A stretch of 64,000 bases of DNA from positions 26,347 to 90,346 of the forward strand of contig NZ_SDLT01000021.1 in assembly GCF_004522235.1 (NCBI RefSeq). Reading direction: 5' to 3'. The stretch's first letter is position 1. The number at the start of each line of letters is the position of its first letter. The notes below the pieces were generated by a model, which saw only the letters and a list, made by a program, of their open reading frames with translations, did not search any database and was not told where the DNA came from. Shown piece after piece: positions 53,065 through 63,992 of this stretch. This DNA comes from Amycolatopsis nivea. GTDB lineage: Bacteria; Actinomycetota; Actinomycetes; Mycobacteriales; Pseudonocardiaceae. The translations under genes were made by a program, and so were the position numbers.

Positions 53065-54858
53065 ATGGACGAGGAGAGCCGGCCCGGCGCCGCGGCGGGA
53101 CTGGCGGACGTGCCGCACACGGGGGAGGCGGTGACCGCCGACGGCCTGCTGGTCGAACCGCAGGCGGACGACTTCGCGCACGCGCACGCGGCGCCGAAGG
53201 ACCCCGAATGGTTCAAGAGCGCGGTGTTCTACGAGGTGCTGGTGCGCGCCTTCGCCGATTCGAACGGCGACGGCACCGGCGACCTGCGCGGCCTGGCGGG
53301 CAGGCTGGACTACCTCGCCTGGCTCGGGGTGGACTGCCTGTGGCTGCCGCCGTTCTACGCCTCGCCGCTGCGCGACGGCGGCTACGACATCAGCGATTTC
53401 CGGGCCGTGCTGCCGGAATTCGGCAGTGTCGAGGACTTCGTGTACCTGCTCGACGAGGCGCACCGGCGCGGCATCCGGGTGATCACCGACCTGGTGCTCA
53501 ACCACACCTCGGACGCGCATCCGTGGTTCCAGCAGTCGCGCTCGGACCCGGACGGCCCCTACGGCGACTACTACGTGTGGAGCGACGACGATTCCCGCTA
53601 CGCCGACGCGCGGATCATCTTCGTCGACACCGAAACGTCGAACTGGACCTACGACCCGGTGCGCGGCCAGTTCTACTGGCACCGGTTCTTCACCCACCAG
53701 CCGGACCTGAACTACGAGAACCCGGCCGTGCAGGACGCGATGATCGACGTGCTGCGGTTCTGGCTCGACATCGGCATCGACGGCTTCCGCCTCGACGCCG
53801 TGCCCTACCTGTTCGAACAGGAAGGCACCAACTGCGAGAACCTGCCGCGCACGCACGATTTCCTCAAGCGGTGCCGGAAAGTCGTCGACGACGAGTACCC
53901 CGGCCGGATCCTGCTGGCCGAGGCGAACCAGTGGCCCAGCGACGTGGTCGAGTACTTCGGCGACGCGGAGTCCGGCGGCGACGAATGCCACATGGCGTTC
54001 CACTTCCCGCTGATGCCGCGGATCTTCATGGCGGTGCGCCGGGAGTCGCGGTTCCCGATCTCGGAGATCCTGCTGCAGACGCCGCAGATCCCGTCCGGCA
54101 CGCAGTGGGGCATCTTCCTGCGCAACCACGACGAGCTGACGCTCGAGATGGTCAGCGACGAAGAGCGCGACTACATGTACTCCGAATACGCCAAAGACCC
54201 GCGGATGAAGGCCAACATCGGCATCCGCCGCAGGCTCGCCCCGCTGCTGGACAACGACCGCAACCAGCAGGAGCTGTTCACCGCGCTGCTGCTGTCGCTG
54301 CCCGGCTCGCCGGTGCTCTACTACGGCGACGAGATCGGGATGGGCGACAACATCTGGCTCGGCGACCGCGACGCCGTCCGCACCCCGATGCAGTGGACCC
54401 CGGACCGCAACGCCGGGTTCTCCACCTGCGACCCCGGCCGGATCTACCTGCCGGTGATCATGGACCCGGTGTACGGGCACCAGGCGCTGAACGTCGAGGC
54501 GCAGGCCGACAACGCGGCGTCGCTGCTGAACTGGACGCGCCGGATGATCGAGGTCCGCAAACAGCACCACGCGTTCGGCCAGGGCGATTTCACCGACCTC
54601 GGCGGCTCGAACCCCAGCGTGCTCGCCTACCAGCGCCGGTGGCTGCGCCCGGACGGCCGCGAGGACGTCGTGGTGTGCGTCAACAACCTGTCCCGTTTCC
54701 CGCAGCCGGTGGAACTGGACCTGTCCGCGCACCAGGGCGCGACGCCGGTCGAGCTGACCGGCGGGGTGCGCTTCCCGGACATCGGCGAGCTGCCGTACCT
54801 GCTCACGCTGCCCGGCCACGGGTTCTACTGGTTCCAGCTGCTCGAGCCGGAAGAATGA
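53065..54858 (+). CDS. treS: Trehalose synthase / maltose interconversion enzyme
   Basis: A 597-residue GH13_16 enzyme that interconverts trehalose and maltose. It has WFKSAVFYEVLVRAFADSNGDGTGD, LVLNHTSDAHPWFQ, nucleophile D244 (DGFRLDAVPYLFE), acid E286 (LLAEANQWP) and RNHDELTLEMV. An N-terminal extension of about 45 residues precedes the barrel. The ATG at 53065 follows AAGGTGG; a GTG at 53056 is also in frame. It is 1 bp upstream of the maltokinase gene, so TreS and Pep2, which form a complex in other actinobacteria, are co-translated. Confidence 0.93.
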   Translation: MDEESRPGAAAGLADVPHTGEAVTADGLLVEPQADDFAHAHAAPKDPEWFKSAVFYEVLVRAFADSNGDGTGDLRGLAGRLDYLAWLGVDCLWLPPFYASPLRDGGYDISDFRAVLPEFGSVEDFVYLLDEAHRRGIRVITDLVLNHTSDAHPWFQQSRSDPDGPYGDYYVWSDDDSRYADARIIFVDTETSNWTYDPVRGQFYWHRFFTHQPDLNYENPAVQDAMIDVLRFWLDIGIDGFRLDAVPYLFEQEGTNCENLPRTHDFLKRCRKVVDDEYPGRILLAEANQWPSDVVEYFGDAESGGDECHMAFHFPLMPRIFMAVRRESRFPISEILLQTPQIPSGTQWGIFLRNHDELTLEMVSDEERDYMYSEYAKDPRMKANIGIRRRLAPLLDNDRNQQELFTALLLSLPGSPVLYYGDEIGMGDNIWLGDRDAVRTPMQWTPDRNAGFSTCDPGRIYLPVIMDPVYGHQALNVEAQADNAASLLNWTRRMIEVRKQHHAFGQGDFTDLGGSNPSVLAYQRRWLRPDGREDVVVCVNNLSRFPQPVELDLSAHQGATPVELTGGVRFPDIGELPYLLTLPGHGFYWFQLLEPEE

Positions 54859-54859
54859 G

Positions 54860-56272
54860 GTGAGTCCGCTGTCGCCCCACGGTTCCCCGCCTGACCTGTC
54901 CGCACTGTCCGAACCGCCCGAGCTGTCCGGGGCGCTGGCCGCCCTGCTGCCGGACTGGCTGCCCGCGCAGCGCTGGTTCGCGGGCAAGGACCGGCCGGTC
55001 GACGAGGTCCGCCCGGCGAGCCTCACCGTGCTGGCGGGCCCGGATCCGCTGCTGGTGCACGCGGTCGTCGACGTGGTGCAGGGCGACCGGACCGAGCCGT
55101 ACCAGCTGCTGGTCGGCCGCCGGTCCGGGGTTCCCGAGGTGGCGTCGGCGGCGCTGCTCGGCGAGCGGTTCTACGAGGCGAGCGGCGACGCGGACCTCAC
55201 CGCGGGGCTGCTGGACCGGATGGCGGCTGGCGGGTCCGCCGGGACGCTGCGGTTCGCCGCGGAACCGGACGCGACGCTCGAACCCGGGCTGCGCTCGCGG
55301 CCGATCACCGCGGAGCAGAGCAACACTTCGCTCGTCTACGGCGGGCAGTACATCCTCAAGCTGTTCCGCAAGCTCAGCCCGGGACTGAACAAGGACCTGC
55401 TGCTGCACCGCGCGCTGCAAAGCGCGGGCTGCAAGCACGTGGCGCGCGTGGTCGGCTCGATCTCCGGCGAACTGCACGGCGAACCCGCGACGATGGGGAT
55501 GCTGCAGGAGTTCCTGCCGGACGCGGTCGACGGCTGGGCGATGGCGACCACGAGCGTCCGGGACCTGCTGGCCGATCCGGACCAGCCCGCGGCCGAGGCG
55601 GGCGGCGACTTCGCCGGGGAGTCCGAGCGGCTCGGCGCCGCGGTGGCCGAGGTGCACGCGGACCTCGCGACCGCGCTGGGCACCGAGCCCGCGGACGGCG
55701 ACGAGCTGGACCGCACGGTGCGCGCGATGACCGAACGGCTCGACCAGGTGTCCGAGGCGGTCCCGGAGCTGGCGGTGCACGCGCCCGCGCTGCGCGAGGT
55801 GTTCGAGGCCGTGCGCGCGCACGAGGCGCCGATCTCGCTGCAGTACATCCACGGCGATCTGCACTTGGGCCAGGTGCTGCGTACCGTCAACGGATGGCTG
55901 TTGCTGGACTTCGAAGGCGAACCGGCCGCCCCGGTCGCGGAACGGCACGCGCTGCGCTCGCCGCTGCGCGACGTCGCGGGCATGCTCCGGTCCTTCGACT
56001 ACGCGGCGCACCAGCGGCTCGTCGGGCAGCCCGAGAACGCGGACGTGACCCGGCACGCGATGGAATGGGCCCGCCGCAACCGCGCCGCGTTCTGCGCCGG
56101 GTACGCGCGCGCCGGCGGCCCGGTCGGCGACCCGCTGGAGCATGTGGACCTGCTTCGCGCCTTTGAACTGGACAAAGCGGTGTACGAGGTCGCCTACGAG
56201 CACGCGAACCGGCCGGACTGGCTGAGCGTGCCGCTGGCGGCGATCGCCCGCAGCACCGACGGAAGCGAGTGA
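54860..56272 (+). CDS. pep2: Maltokinase
   Basis: A 470-residue kinase that phosphorylates maltose to maltose-1-phosphate for GlgE. It has the N-terminal maltokinase cap (LPAQRWFAGKDRPVDEVRP), QSNTSLVYGGQYILKLFRKL as the N-lobe, the catalytic loop YIHGDLHLGQVLR and the metal-binding LLLDFEGEPA. The GTG at 54860 is one base after the treS stop and four bases before glgB begins at the other end. It is also called mak; a separate gene here, not fused to treS. Confidence 0.92.
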   Translation: MSPLSPHGSPPDLSALSEPPELSGALAALLPDWLPAQRWFAGKDRPVDEVRPASLTVLAGPDPLLVHAVVDVVQGDRTEPYQLLVGRRSGVPEVASAALLGERFYEASGDADLTAGLLDRMAAGGSAGTLRFAAEPDATLEPGLRSRPITAEQSNTSLVYGGQYILKLFRKLSPGLNKDLLLHRALQSAGCKHVARVVGSISGELHGEPATMGMLQEFLPDAVDGWAMATTSVRDLLADPDQPAAEAGGDFAGESERLGAAVAEVHADLATALGTEPADGDELDRTVRAMTERLDQVSEAVPELAVHAPALREVFEAVRAHEAPISLQYIHGDLHLGQVLRTVNGWLLLDFEGEPAAPVAERHALRSPLRDVAGMLRSFDYAAHQRLVGQPENADVTRHAMEWARRNRAAFCAGYARAGGPVGDPLEHVDLLRAFELDKAVYEVAYEHANRPDWLSVPLAAIARSTDGSE

Positions 56273-56276
56273 CCCC

Positions 56277-58478
<2,202 letters not shown>

Positions 58479-58518
58479 CCCTTTCGGCCCACTGCCGCTG
58501 GTCGTGAGGTGGCCCTGC

Positions 58519-58663
58519 GTGAGGGTGGCCCTCACGCACGGCGGCGGGTCGTGAGGGGAACCCTGGGGGAGTCAGCGTCTGTGAGGGTGGCCCTCACGGA
58601 CGGCGGCGGCGGGTCGTGAGGGGAACCCTGGGGGGAATCAGCGTCCGTGAAGGTGGCCCTCAC
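58519..58663. repeat. Three hairpin-centred repeats after glgB
   Basis: GTGAGGGTGGCCCTCAC at 58519-58535 and 58581-58597 and GTGAAGGTGGCCCTCAC at 58647-58663 each fold as a 7-bp stem with a 3-nt loop. They are separated by the shared spacer GTGAGGGGAACCCTGG. Spacing is 62 and 66 bp. They stand where glgB transcription should end, so they may act as tandem terminators or as a dispersed repeat family. Confidence 0.8.
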
Positions 58664-58837
58664 GGATCTCGCCGAGACCGGCCCAGCGCGCCAGCCCGGT
58701 TTCGGCCCGGACCGGTGCCGGTTGCCCGTCCATCCCTCCCGGATTGCCCGGAATTCCTCCCGTCAGCGCCTTTCGCCGGTCGCGGTCGGAAAATGACCCA
58801 CGCGACGTCTTGCCGGTGAAGGCGCTGGTGGGCATAC

Positions 58838-58858
58838 TTTGTTGCCATCCACAACAAA
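58838..58858. promoter_or_regulatory. Palindrome upstream of the GH16 gene
   Basis: TTTGTTG (58838-58844) and CAACAAA (58852-58858) form a perfect dyad with a 7-bp centre, 48 bp before the GH16 start. It is an AT-rich island in a GC-rich promoter region and a likely operator for a sugar-responsive regulator. Confidence 0.5.
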
Positions 58859-58906
58859 CCCGGGGTGGCGCCGCCAGGCCGCCCCTCGAGTGATTGAGGG
58901 ATGACA

Positions 58907-59734
58907 ATGACGTCCACGCCCACCTCCTCCCGCTGGCGGCGGCTCGCGATCCCCGCGGCGCTCGCCCTCGCCGGCGCGGTCGCGCTGACGCCCGCGGGGC
59001 ACGCCGCCCCCGCCGCCGCCCCGGCCGCCGGGTTCTCCGACGATTTCGACGGCCCGGCGGGTTCGCCCGCCGACGGCAGCAAGTGGACCTACGAAACCGG
59101 CGACAACAACGGCAACAACCACGAACGGCAGTGGTACACCGCGGGCGCGGCGAACGGCGCGCTCGACGGCCAAGGCCACCTCGTGATCACCGCGAAGAAA
59201 GAGAATTCCGGCAACACCTGCTGGTACGGCGCGTGCCAGTACACCTCGGCGCGGCTGAACACGTCCGGCAAATTCAGCCAGGCGTACGGGCACATGGAAG
59301 TGCGGATGAAACTGCCGCGCGGGCAAGGGATGTGGCCGGCGTTCTGGATGCTCGGCGGCGGGCAATGGCCGGACGACGGCGAGATCGACGTCATGGAGAA
59401 CATCGGCAAGGAGCCGAACACCGTGCACGGCACGATCCACGGCCCCGGCTACTCGGGTGCGGGCGGCATCGGCGCGGCGTTCAACGGCCCGAATTTCTCC
59501 GACGACTTCCACACCTACGCGGTCGACTGGTCGCCGAACAAGATCGTCTGGCTGGTCGACGGGCAGGCCTACCAGACCCGCACCCCGGCGGACCTCAACG
59601 GCAAGAAATGGGTGTACGACCACCCGTTCTTCCTGATCCTCAACCTCGCGGTGGGCGGCGACTGGCCGGGCGACCCGGACGGCAGCACGCAGTTCCCGCA
59701 ACAGCTGGTGGTCGACTACGTGCACGTGAGCTGA
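58907..59734 (+). CDS. Secreted glycoside hydrolase family 16 (beta-glucanase)
   Basis: A 275-residue secreted enzyme. It has a signal peptide (RWRRLAIPAALALAGAVALTPAGHA), then a jelly-roll GH16 domain with the catalytic EIDVMENIG (nucleophile E159, acid/base E164), GHMEVRMKLPRGQGMWPAFWML and DFHTYAVDWSPNKIVWLVDG. Bacterial GH16 members of this type cut beta-1,3 or beta-1,3-1,4 glucans. The ATG at 58907 is preferred to the one at 58901 because GAGGG ends 6 nt before it. A strong terminator follows, so it is monocistronic. Confidence 0.88.
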   Translation: MTSTPTSSRWRRLAIPAALALAGAVALTPAGHAAPAAAPAAGFSDDFDGPAGSPADGSKWTYETGDNNGNNHERQWYTAGAANGALDGQGHLVITAKKENSGNTCWYGACQYTSARLNTSGKFSQAYGHMEVRMKLPRGQGMWPAFWMLGGGQWPDDGEIDVMENIGKEPNTVHGTIHGPGYSGAGGIGAAFNGPNFSDDFHTYAVDWSPNKIVWLVDGQAYQTRTPADLNGKKWVYDHPFFLILNLAVGGDWPGDPDGSTQFPQQLVVDYVHVS

Positions 59735-59786
59735 CCACCCTCGCCGCCGGAACCACGGCGGCGCGGAGAAGGCGCGGTCTCCGCGG

Positions 59787-59823
59787 GCCCCGTCCGGCTC
59801 TTCCCGAGCCGGGCGGGGCTTTT
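59787..59823 (+). terminator. Rho-independent terminator after the GH16 gene
   Basis: GCCCCGTCCGGCTC (59787-59800) pairs with GAGCCGGGCGGGGC (59806-59819) with one mismatch and a 5-nt loop, followed by TTTT. It is a textbook hairpin plus U-tract 53 bp after the stop. Confidence 0.85.
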
Positions 59824-59932
59824 CCGTGCCCGGTTCCGGGTACACAGCTTCCGCACGGATCACGGCAAGGAAAATCTCAGGTAGCGGGTGTTTGCTGAGC
59901 TGGCGGAGGGTGACGAGACGCGGGAGCGGACG

Positions 59933-61384
59933 ATGAACGAGCAGGAGCGCGGCGGGCACGACCAGGGACAGCCCGGCTACGGCGGGCAGGCGCATCCTTA
60001 TTCGCCGGGGCAGCCGTACCAGCAGGGCTGGGCACAGCAGCAGGCTTGGGGCACTCCGCCGCCCGGCGCGTACGGTCCCCAGCCGGGCGGCCAGTACGCC
60101 GGTCAGCCTTATCCGACGCAGCAGCTGCCGCGGCATCGTGCACCACACCCGTTGCGGACCGCGGCCGTCACGGTCGGCGCGATCGTGGTGGCGGTCGCCG
60201 TCGGGCTCGGGGTCGGGCATTTCGTGTGGACGCCGTCCGCGCCGTCCGGCGTGTCCGGGAACCAGAACTTCGGCTCGATCGGCAACCAGACCAACCCGTC
60301 GAACACGGCGATCGACCCGCAGGCGATCGCGAAGAAGGTCAGCGCGGGCATCGTCAACATCAACACCGAGCTGGGCTACCAGGGCGCGGCCGCGGCGGGC
60401 ACCGGCATCGTGCTCACCTCCGACGGCGAGGTGCTCACGAACAACCACGTCGTCGAGGGCGCGACCAGCATCAAGGTCACCGACATCGGCAACGGCCAGA
60501 CGTACACCGCCTCCGTGCTCGGCTACGACCGCAGCCACGACGTCGCGGTGCTCAAGCTGGCCGGCGCGTCCGGGCTGGCGACGGAGACGCTCGGCGATTC
60601 GTCGTCGGTGAAGGTCGGCGACGCGGTTGTCGGCCTCGGCAACGCGGGCGGTGCCGGGGGAGCGCCGATCCCGGCCGGCGGGCGGGTGACCGCGCTGAAC
60701 CAGTCGATCACCGCGTCGGACGAATCGAACAGCTCGTCCGAGAAGCTGCAGGGCCTGATCCAGGTCGACGCGAACATCCAGTCCGGCGATTCCGGCGGCC
60801 CGCTCGTGAACGCGCAGGGCCAGGTCGTCGGCGTGGACACCGCGGCGTCGGCCGGGTACCAGTTCAACGGCGGCGGACGGCGCGGCCACGGCGGGCTCGG
60901 CAACGGCTTCCCCGGCGACAACTCCCAGGGCTCCCAAGGCGGCTCGCAGGGCTCCCCGGGCGACTCGCAGGGCGACGGCTCCCAGGGTTCGAGCGGGAAC
61001 GAGGGCTACGCGATCCCGATCAACCAGGCGATCTCCCTCGCCCACCAGATCGTCGGCGGCACCGGCTCCGACACCGTCCACATCGGAAAGAGCGCGTTCC
61101 TCGGCGTGACCGTCAGCGATGCCGGACAGCAGCAACAGCAGGGCGGAACCGGTTCGGGCGCGGTGATCCAGCAGGTCGTCCCCGACGGCGCGGCCGCGAA
61201 GGCCGGCTTGGCCGCCGGCGACGTGATCACCGCGGTGGACGGCAAAGCAGTCGACTCGCCCACCGCGCTGACCACCCTGATGGACCAGCACCACCCCGGC
61301 GACAAGCTGACGGTGACCGTCGTCGGCCAGACCGGTCAGCAGCAGGATGTCACCGTCGTGCCCGCCGAGGGCCCCGTGGGCTGA
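59933..61384 (+). CDS. HtrA/DegP-like membrane-anchored serine protease
   Basis: A 483-residue protease. Residues 1-70 are a cytosolic Gln/Pro/Gly-rich tail, followed by a membrane helix (TAAVTVGAIVVAVAVGLGVGH, about 76-96) and an extracytosolic trypsin domain with H172 (TNNHVV), D203 (HDVAVLKL) and S287 (SGDSGGP). A Gly/Ser/Gln insertion of about 45 residues precedes the end of the domain. A C-terminal PDZ domain (about 380-475) has LAAGDVITAVDGKAVDSP. Such proteases handle envelope protein stress. The ATG at 59933 (MNEQERG) is used. Confidence 0.87.
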   Translation: MNEQERGGHDQGQPGYGGQAHPYSPGQPYQQGWAQQQAWGTPPPGAYGPQPGGQYAGQPYPTQQLPRHRAPHPLRTAAVTVGAIVVAVAVGLGVGHFVWTPSAPSGVSGNQNFGSIGNQTNPSNTAIDPQAIAKKVSAGIVNINTELGYQGAAAAGTGIVLTSDGEVLTNNHVVEGATSIKVTDIGNGQTYTASVLGYDRSHDVAVLKLAGASGLATETLGDSSSVKVGDAVVGLGNAGGAGGAPIPAGGRVTALNQSITASDESNSSSEKLQGLIQVDANIQSGDSGGPLVNAQGQVVGVDTAASAGYQFNGGGRRGHGGLGNGFPGDNSQGSQGGSQGSPGDSQGDGSQGSSGNEGYAIPINQAISLAHQIVGGTGSDTVHIGKSAFLGVTVSDAGQQQQQGGTGSGAVIQQVVPDGAAAKAGLAAGDVITAVDGKAVDSPTALTTLMDQHHPGDKLTVTVVGQTGQQQDVTVVPAEGPVG

Positions 61385-61413
61385 CTCGCCGGCGGTCCGG
61401 ACGGCTGGATCGA

Positions 61414-62235
61414 TCAGTCGTCCGGATACCGCGTGTCGAGCGAAACCTCCTCCCACGCCGCGAGATCGGCGAGCTGCTGCTCGAGCTTCGCCCGGATCCG
61501 GGTCACCGCCTCGGGCCCGAGCGGCAGCCGCAGCGGCGCGTCCGGGGTGTCGACCAGTTTGAGAATGGCCTCGGCGGCCTTCGCCGGATCGTTCGGCTGC
61601 GCGCCGTCCTGCGCGGAAAACCGTTGGCGCATCACGCCTGCCGGGGTGTCGCGGTAATCGTCGATGGGCTCGGAGAACGTCATCGACCGCCCGGCGAAGT
61701 CCGTCCGGAACGGCCCCGGTTCCACCAGGCTCACCCGGATCCCCAGCGGCGCGACCTCCCCGGCGAGCGCCTCGGACATCCCTTCGAGCGCGAACTTCGA
61801 CGTCGCGTACAGCGCGTGCCCCGGGTTCCCGACGACTCCGCCGACCGACGACAACTGCACGATGTGCCCGCTGCGCTGCGCCCGCAGATGCGGCAGCACC
61901 GCACGCGTGACGTTGAGGACGCCGAACACGTTGGTCTCGAGGACCTGCCGGGCCTGCTCGTCGGTCAGTTCTTCAAGCGCCCCGACCAGCCCGTGCCCGG
62001 CGTTGTTGACCAGCACGTCGATCCGCCCGTACTCGGCGATCGCCGCGCTCACCGCCGCTTCCACCGACGCCGGATCAGTGACGTCCAGCCGGGCCGTGAA
62101 CGTCTTCAGGTCTTCGAGCACACTCGTGTCGCGAGCCGTGGCCACGACCTTTTCCCCGCGCGCCAGCACGGTTTCCGTGAGCACGCGGCCGAATCCGCTG
62201 CTCGCTCCCGTGATGAACCAGACGCGTCCGGACAT
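61414..62235 (-). CDS. Short-chain dehydrogenase/reductase
   Basis: A 273-residue classical SDR. It has the NAD(P) motif TGASSGFG (9-16), NNAG (77-80), catalytic S130, Y143 and K147 (LYATSK) and a PGPFRTDFAG loop. The substrate is unknown. The ATG at 62235 (MSGRVWFITG) is used. It is divergent from a MarR-type regulator across nested palindromes, so MarR probably represses this gene. Confidence 0.88.
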   Translation of the reverse strand: MSGRVWFITGASSGFGRVLTETVLARGEKVVATARDTSVLEDLKTFTARLDVTDPASVEAAVSAAIAEYGRIDVLVNNAGHGLVGALEELTDEQARQVLETNVFGVLNVTRAVLPHLRAQRSGHIVQLSSVGGVVGNPGHALYATSKFALEGMSEALAGEVAPLGIRVSLVEPGPFRTDFAGRSMTFSEPIDDYRDTPAGVMRQRFSAQDGAQPNDPAKAAEAILKLVDTPDAPLRLPLGPEAVTRIRAKLEQQLADLAAWEEVSLDTRYPDD

Positions 62236-62260
62236 TGCGGACCTCCCCAGGACCAGTTAC

Positions 62261-62292
62261 TTTGATACTCAAATCAAACTACCTTGAGTATC
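62261..62292. promoter_or_regulatory. Nested palindromes between the SDR and MarR genes
   Basis: Two perfect dyads overlap: TTTGAT (62261-62266) with ATCAAA (62273-62278), and GATACTCAA (62264-62272) with TTGAGTATC (62284-62292). They lie in the 71-bp divergent gap in AT-rich DNA. MarR dimers usually bind one such site; two overlapping ones could allow graded control of both genes. Confidence 0.7.
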
Positions 62293-62306
62293 GAGGGAGT
62301 GTCCAG

Positions 62307-62840
62307 TTGGACTCAGTGGGGGCGGGCCTGCCCGAGTGGCTGGCCGTGATGCCCGACGGCGTGGACGAGCAGGTCGAAGCGGCCCGCCAGCGGATCGGAC
62401 GGCTGTCGCGGCAGTTCGAGCAGGTGCTGCGCGGGGTCGCGGAGGAATACGGCTTCAGCGTGGGGGATTGGCAGGCATTGTCGGCGTTGCACCGCTCCGG
62501 TCGCGCGGCCGTCCTCACGCCCAAGGAACTGGCCGACCGCCTGGGCGTCACCTCGGGAACCGTCACGGTCCGCGTCGACCGCCTGGAACGAGCCGGCTTG
62601 GTAGAACGTGTCGCCGCGTCCTCGGACGGCCGGAGCCGTCCCGTCCGCCTGACCCGCAAAGGCCGCGCCCGCTGGGCCGCCGCCACCCGGAAACGCACCG
62701 AACGGGAACGGTCTCTGTTCAACGCGGTCCTGAACGAGGCCGACCTGTCCGACCTGAACGCTCTCCTCTCCCGCCTGCTGACCCGCTTCGAAACCGAGTT
62801 CGGCCCGTCCTCCCAGCACGATGCCCTCCGCCCCGAGTGA
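62307..62840 (+). CDS. MarR-family regulator
   Basis: A 177-residue winged-helix regulator. HTH and wing: LTPKELADRLGVTSGTVTVRVDRLERAGLVERVAASSDGRSRPVRLTRKG. Flanking helices form the dimer interface. The TTG at 62307 is chosen because GAGGGAG ends 7 nt before it; a GTG at 62316 and an ATG further in are alternatives, while the longer frame from 62235 would cover the operator. It is divergent from the SDR gene. Confidence 0.83.
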   Translation: MDSVGAGLPEWLAVMPDGVDEQVEAARQRIGRLSRQFEQVLRGVAEEYGFSVGDWQALSALHRSGRAAVLTPKELADRLGVTSGTVTVRVDRLERAGLVERVAASSDGRSRPVRLTRKGRARWAAATRKRTERERSLFNAVLNEADLSDLNALLSRLLTRFETEFGPSSQHDALRPE

Positions 62841-62899
62841 CAGTTTTTTGTCGGTGGGCGGCGCTAGCGTGAGCGGTACCTGACTGGAGGGAAGATCCG

Positions 62900-63460
62900 A
62901 TGACCACTCTCGACAACCGGCCGAACACCGCACTGCTAGTCGTCGACGTCCAGAACGGCGTCGTCGAGGACTCGCACGAACGAGACAACGTCGTGGCGAA
63001 CGTGGCCGCACTGGTGGACAAGGCCCGGGAGGCCGAGGTTCCCGTGGTGTGGGTCCAGCACAACGGCGAAGGCTTGGCTAAGGGAAGCCCGGAATGGGGC
63101 CTGGTCCCGGAACTGACGCCGTCGCCGTCCGAGCCCTTGGTGGAGAAGACGTACGGAGATTCCTTCGAAGACACCACCCTGGAGTCGATCCTCGCCGAGT
63201 TGCGGATCGGACACCTGGTGGTCAGCGGAGCCCAAACGGACGCCTGCATCCGCTCCACCCTGCACGGCGCCTTCGTCCGCGGCTACGACGCGACCTTGGT
63301 GAGCGACGCCCACACCACGGGCGACCGCACGAAGTGGGGCGCGCCGCCGCCCGCGCAGGTCATCGCGCACACCAACTTGTATTGGACCCACCAAACCGCC
63401 CCCGGCCGGACTGCGGGCACTGTCGCCACGAAGGAGGTCGCCTTCAAGCCTGGCGCGTGA
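62900..63460 (+). CDS. Isochorismatase-family cysteine hydrolase
   Basis: A 186-residue Rossmann-like hydrolase. The catalytic triad is D16 (LLVVDVQNG), K83 (VEKTYGDSF) and C116 (SGAQTDACIRST), the last with the usual non-proline cis-peptide region. Members hydrolyse amides or vinyl ethers, for example nicotinamide, N-carbamoyl compounds or isochorismate; the substrate is not determinable. The ATG at 62900 follows GGAGGGA. It is 59 bp after the MarR gene on the same strand and may be part of its regulon. Confidence 0.85.
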   Translation: MTTLDNRPNTALLVVDVQNGVVEDSHERDNVVANVAALVDKAREAEVPVVWVQHNGEGLAKGSPEWGLVPELTPSPSEPLVEKTYGDSFEDTTLESILAELRIGHLVVSGAQTDACIRSTLHGAFVRGYDATLVSDAHTTGDRTKWGAPPPAQVIAHTNLYWTHQTAPGRTAGTVATKEVAFKPGA

Positions 63461-63614
63461 GACCGGCGGGGATCCTGGAAGGTTGCCGCGGGGCGGAGTC
63501 TTTCGCGTCCGGCACGTGGGACCGGCGGGCTGCGGGCTGGAACTGTCGTCCGGAGCCGGAGCAGCCCTGGTCGCGAGAGGTCACGGCTCGGAGCGTGAGA
63601 CCGTCTACGGGAGC

Positions 63615-63636
63615 TGGAGGCGGAGGGACTCGAACA
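63615..63636 (-). other. tRNA 3'-end-like fragment
   Basis: Read on the minus strand, this 22-bp stretch looks like a T-loop (GTTCGAGTC) followed by an acceptor 3' strand (CTCCGCCTCCA). The expected T-stem partner upstream does not pair and no anticodon arm follows, so it is not a tRNA gene. It could be a copied tRNA end left by integration or mere resemblance. Confidence 0.3.
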
Positions 63637-63767
63637 TCATCCAGCCCGGGTCAGCCGATCTGCACGGGGGAGCGCGAGCCGAACCCACAAGGCGGAGAGC
63701 CGGGACCGGCGGATCGTCCGTGCCGGGCGGCGCGCGACGTCTCGCACGCGGAGCGTGCGCTGGCCGA

Positions 63768-63992
63768 TTGCGTTCGCGGGGTGAGCTCGGTTGGCGGGCT
63801 GCGGCTGGCCGGTTGCGTTCGCGGGGCGGACTCGGTTGGCGGGCTGCGGCTGGCCGGTTGCGTTCGCGGGGCGGACTCGGTTGGCGGGCTGCGGCTGGCC
63901 GGTTGCGTTCGCGGGGTGAGCTCGGTTGGCGGGCTGCGGCTGGCCGGTTGCGTTCGCGGCGTGAGCTCGGTCGGCAGGCCGCGGCTGGTCGG
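63768..63992 (+). repeat. Five 45-bp tandem repeats
   Basis: Units begin at 63768, 63813, 63858, 63903 and 63948, each starting TTGCGTTCGCGG and containing CTCGGTTGGCGGGCTGCGG. Units 2 and 3 are identical, units 1 and 4 share a GTGAG variant, and unit 5 is most diverged. The period is a multiple of 3, so one frame on the minus strand reads as 15-residue repeats (PPTELTPRTQPASRS), but no supported gene lies there within the window. Confidence 0.85.

Larger units (their letters stand above)
58479..58906. other. Intergenic region after glgB
   Basis: About 430 bp without a gene. It holds three hairpin-centred repeats (58519-58663), then unremarkable GC-rich DNA, then a palindrome (58838-58858) and the GH16 promoter and leader. 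Confidence 0.65.

Noticed and set aside
63615..63636. Complete tRNA gene
   Set aside because: The T-stem does not pair and no anticodon or D arm follows on the minus strand.
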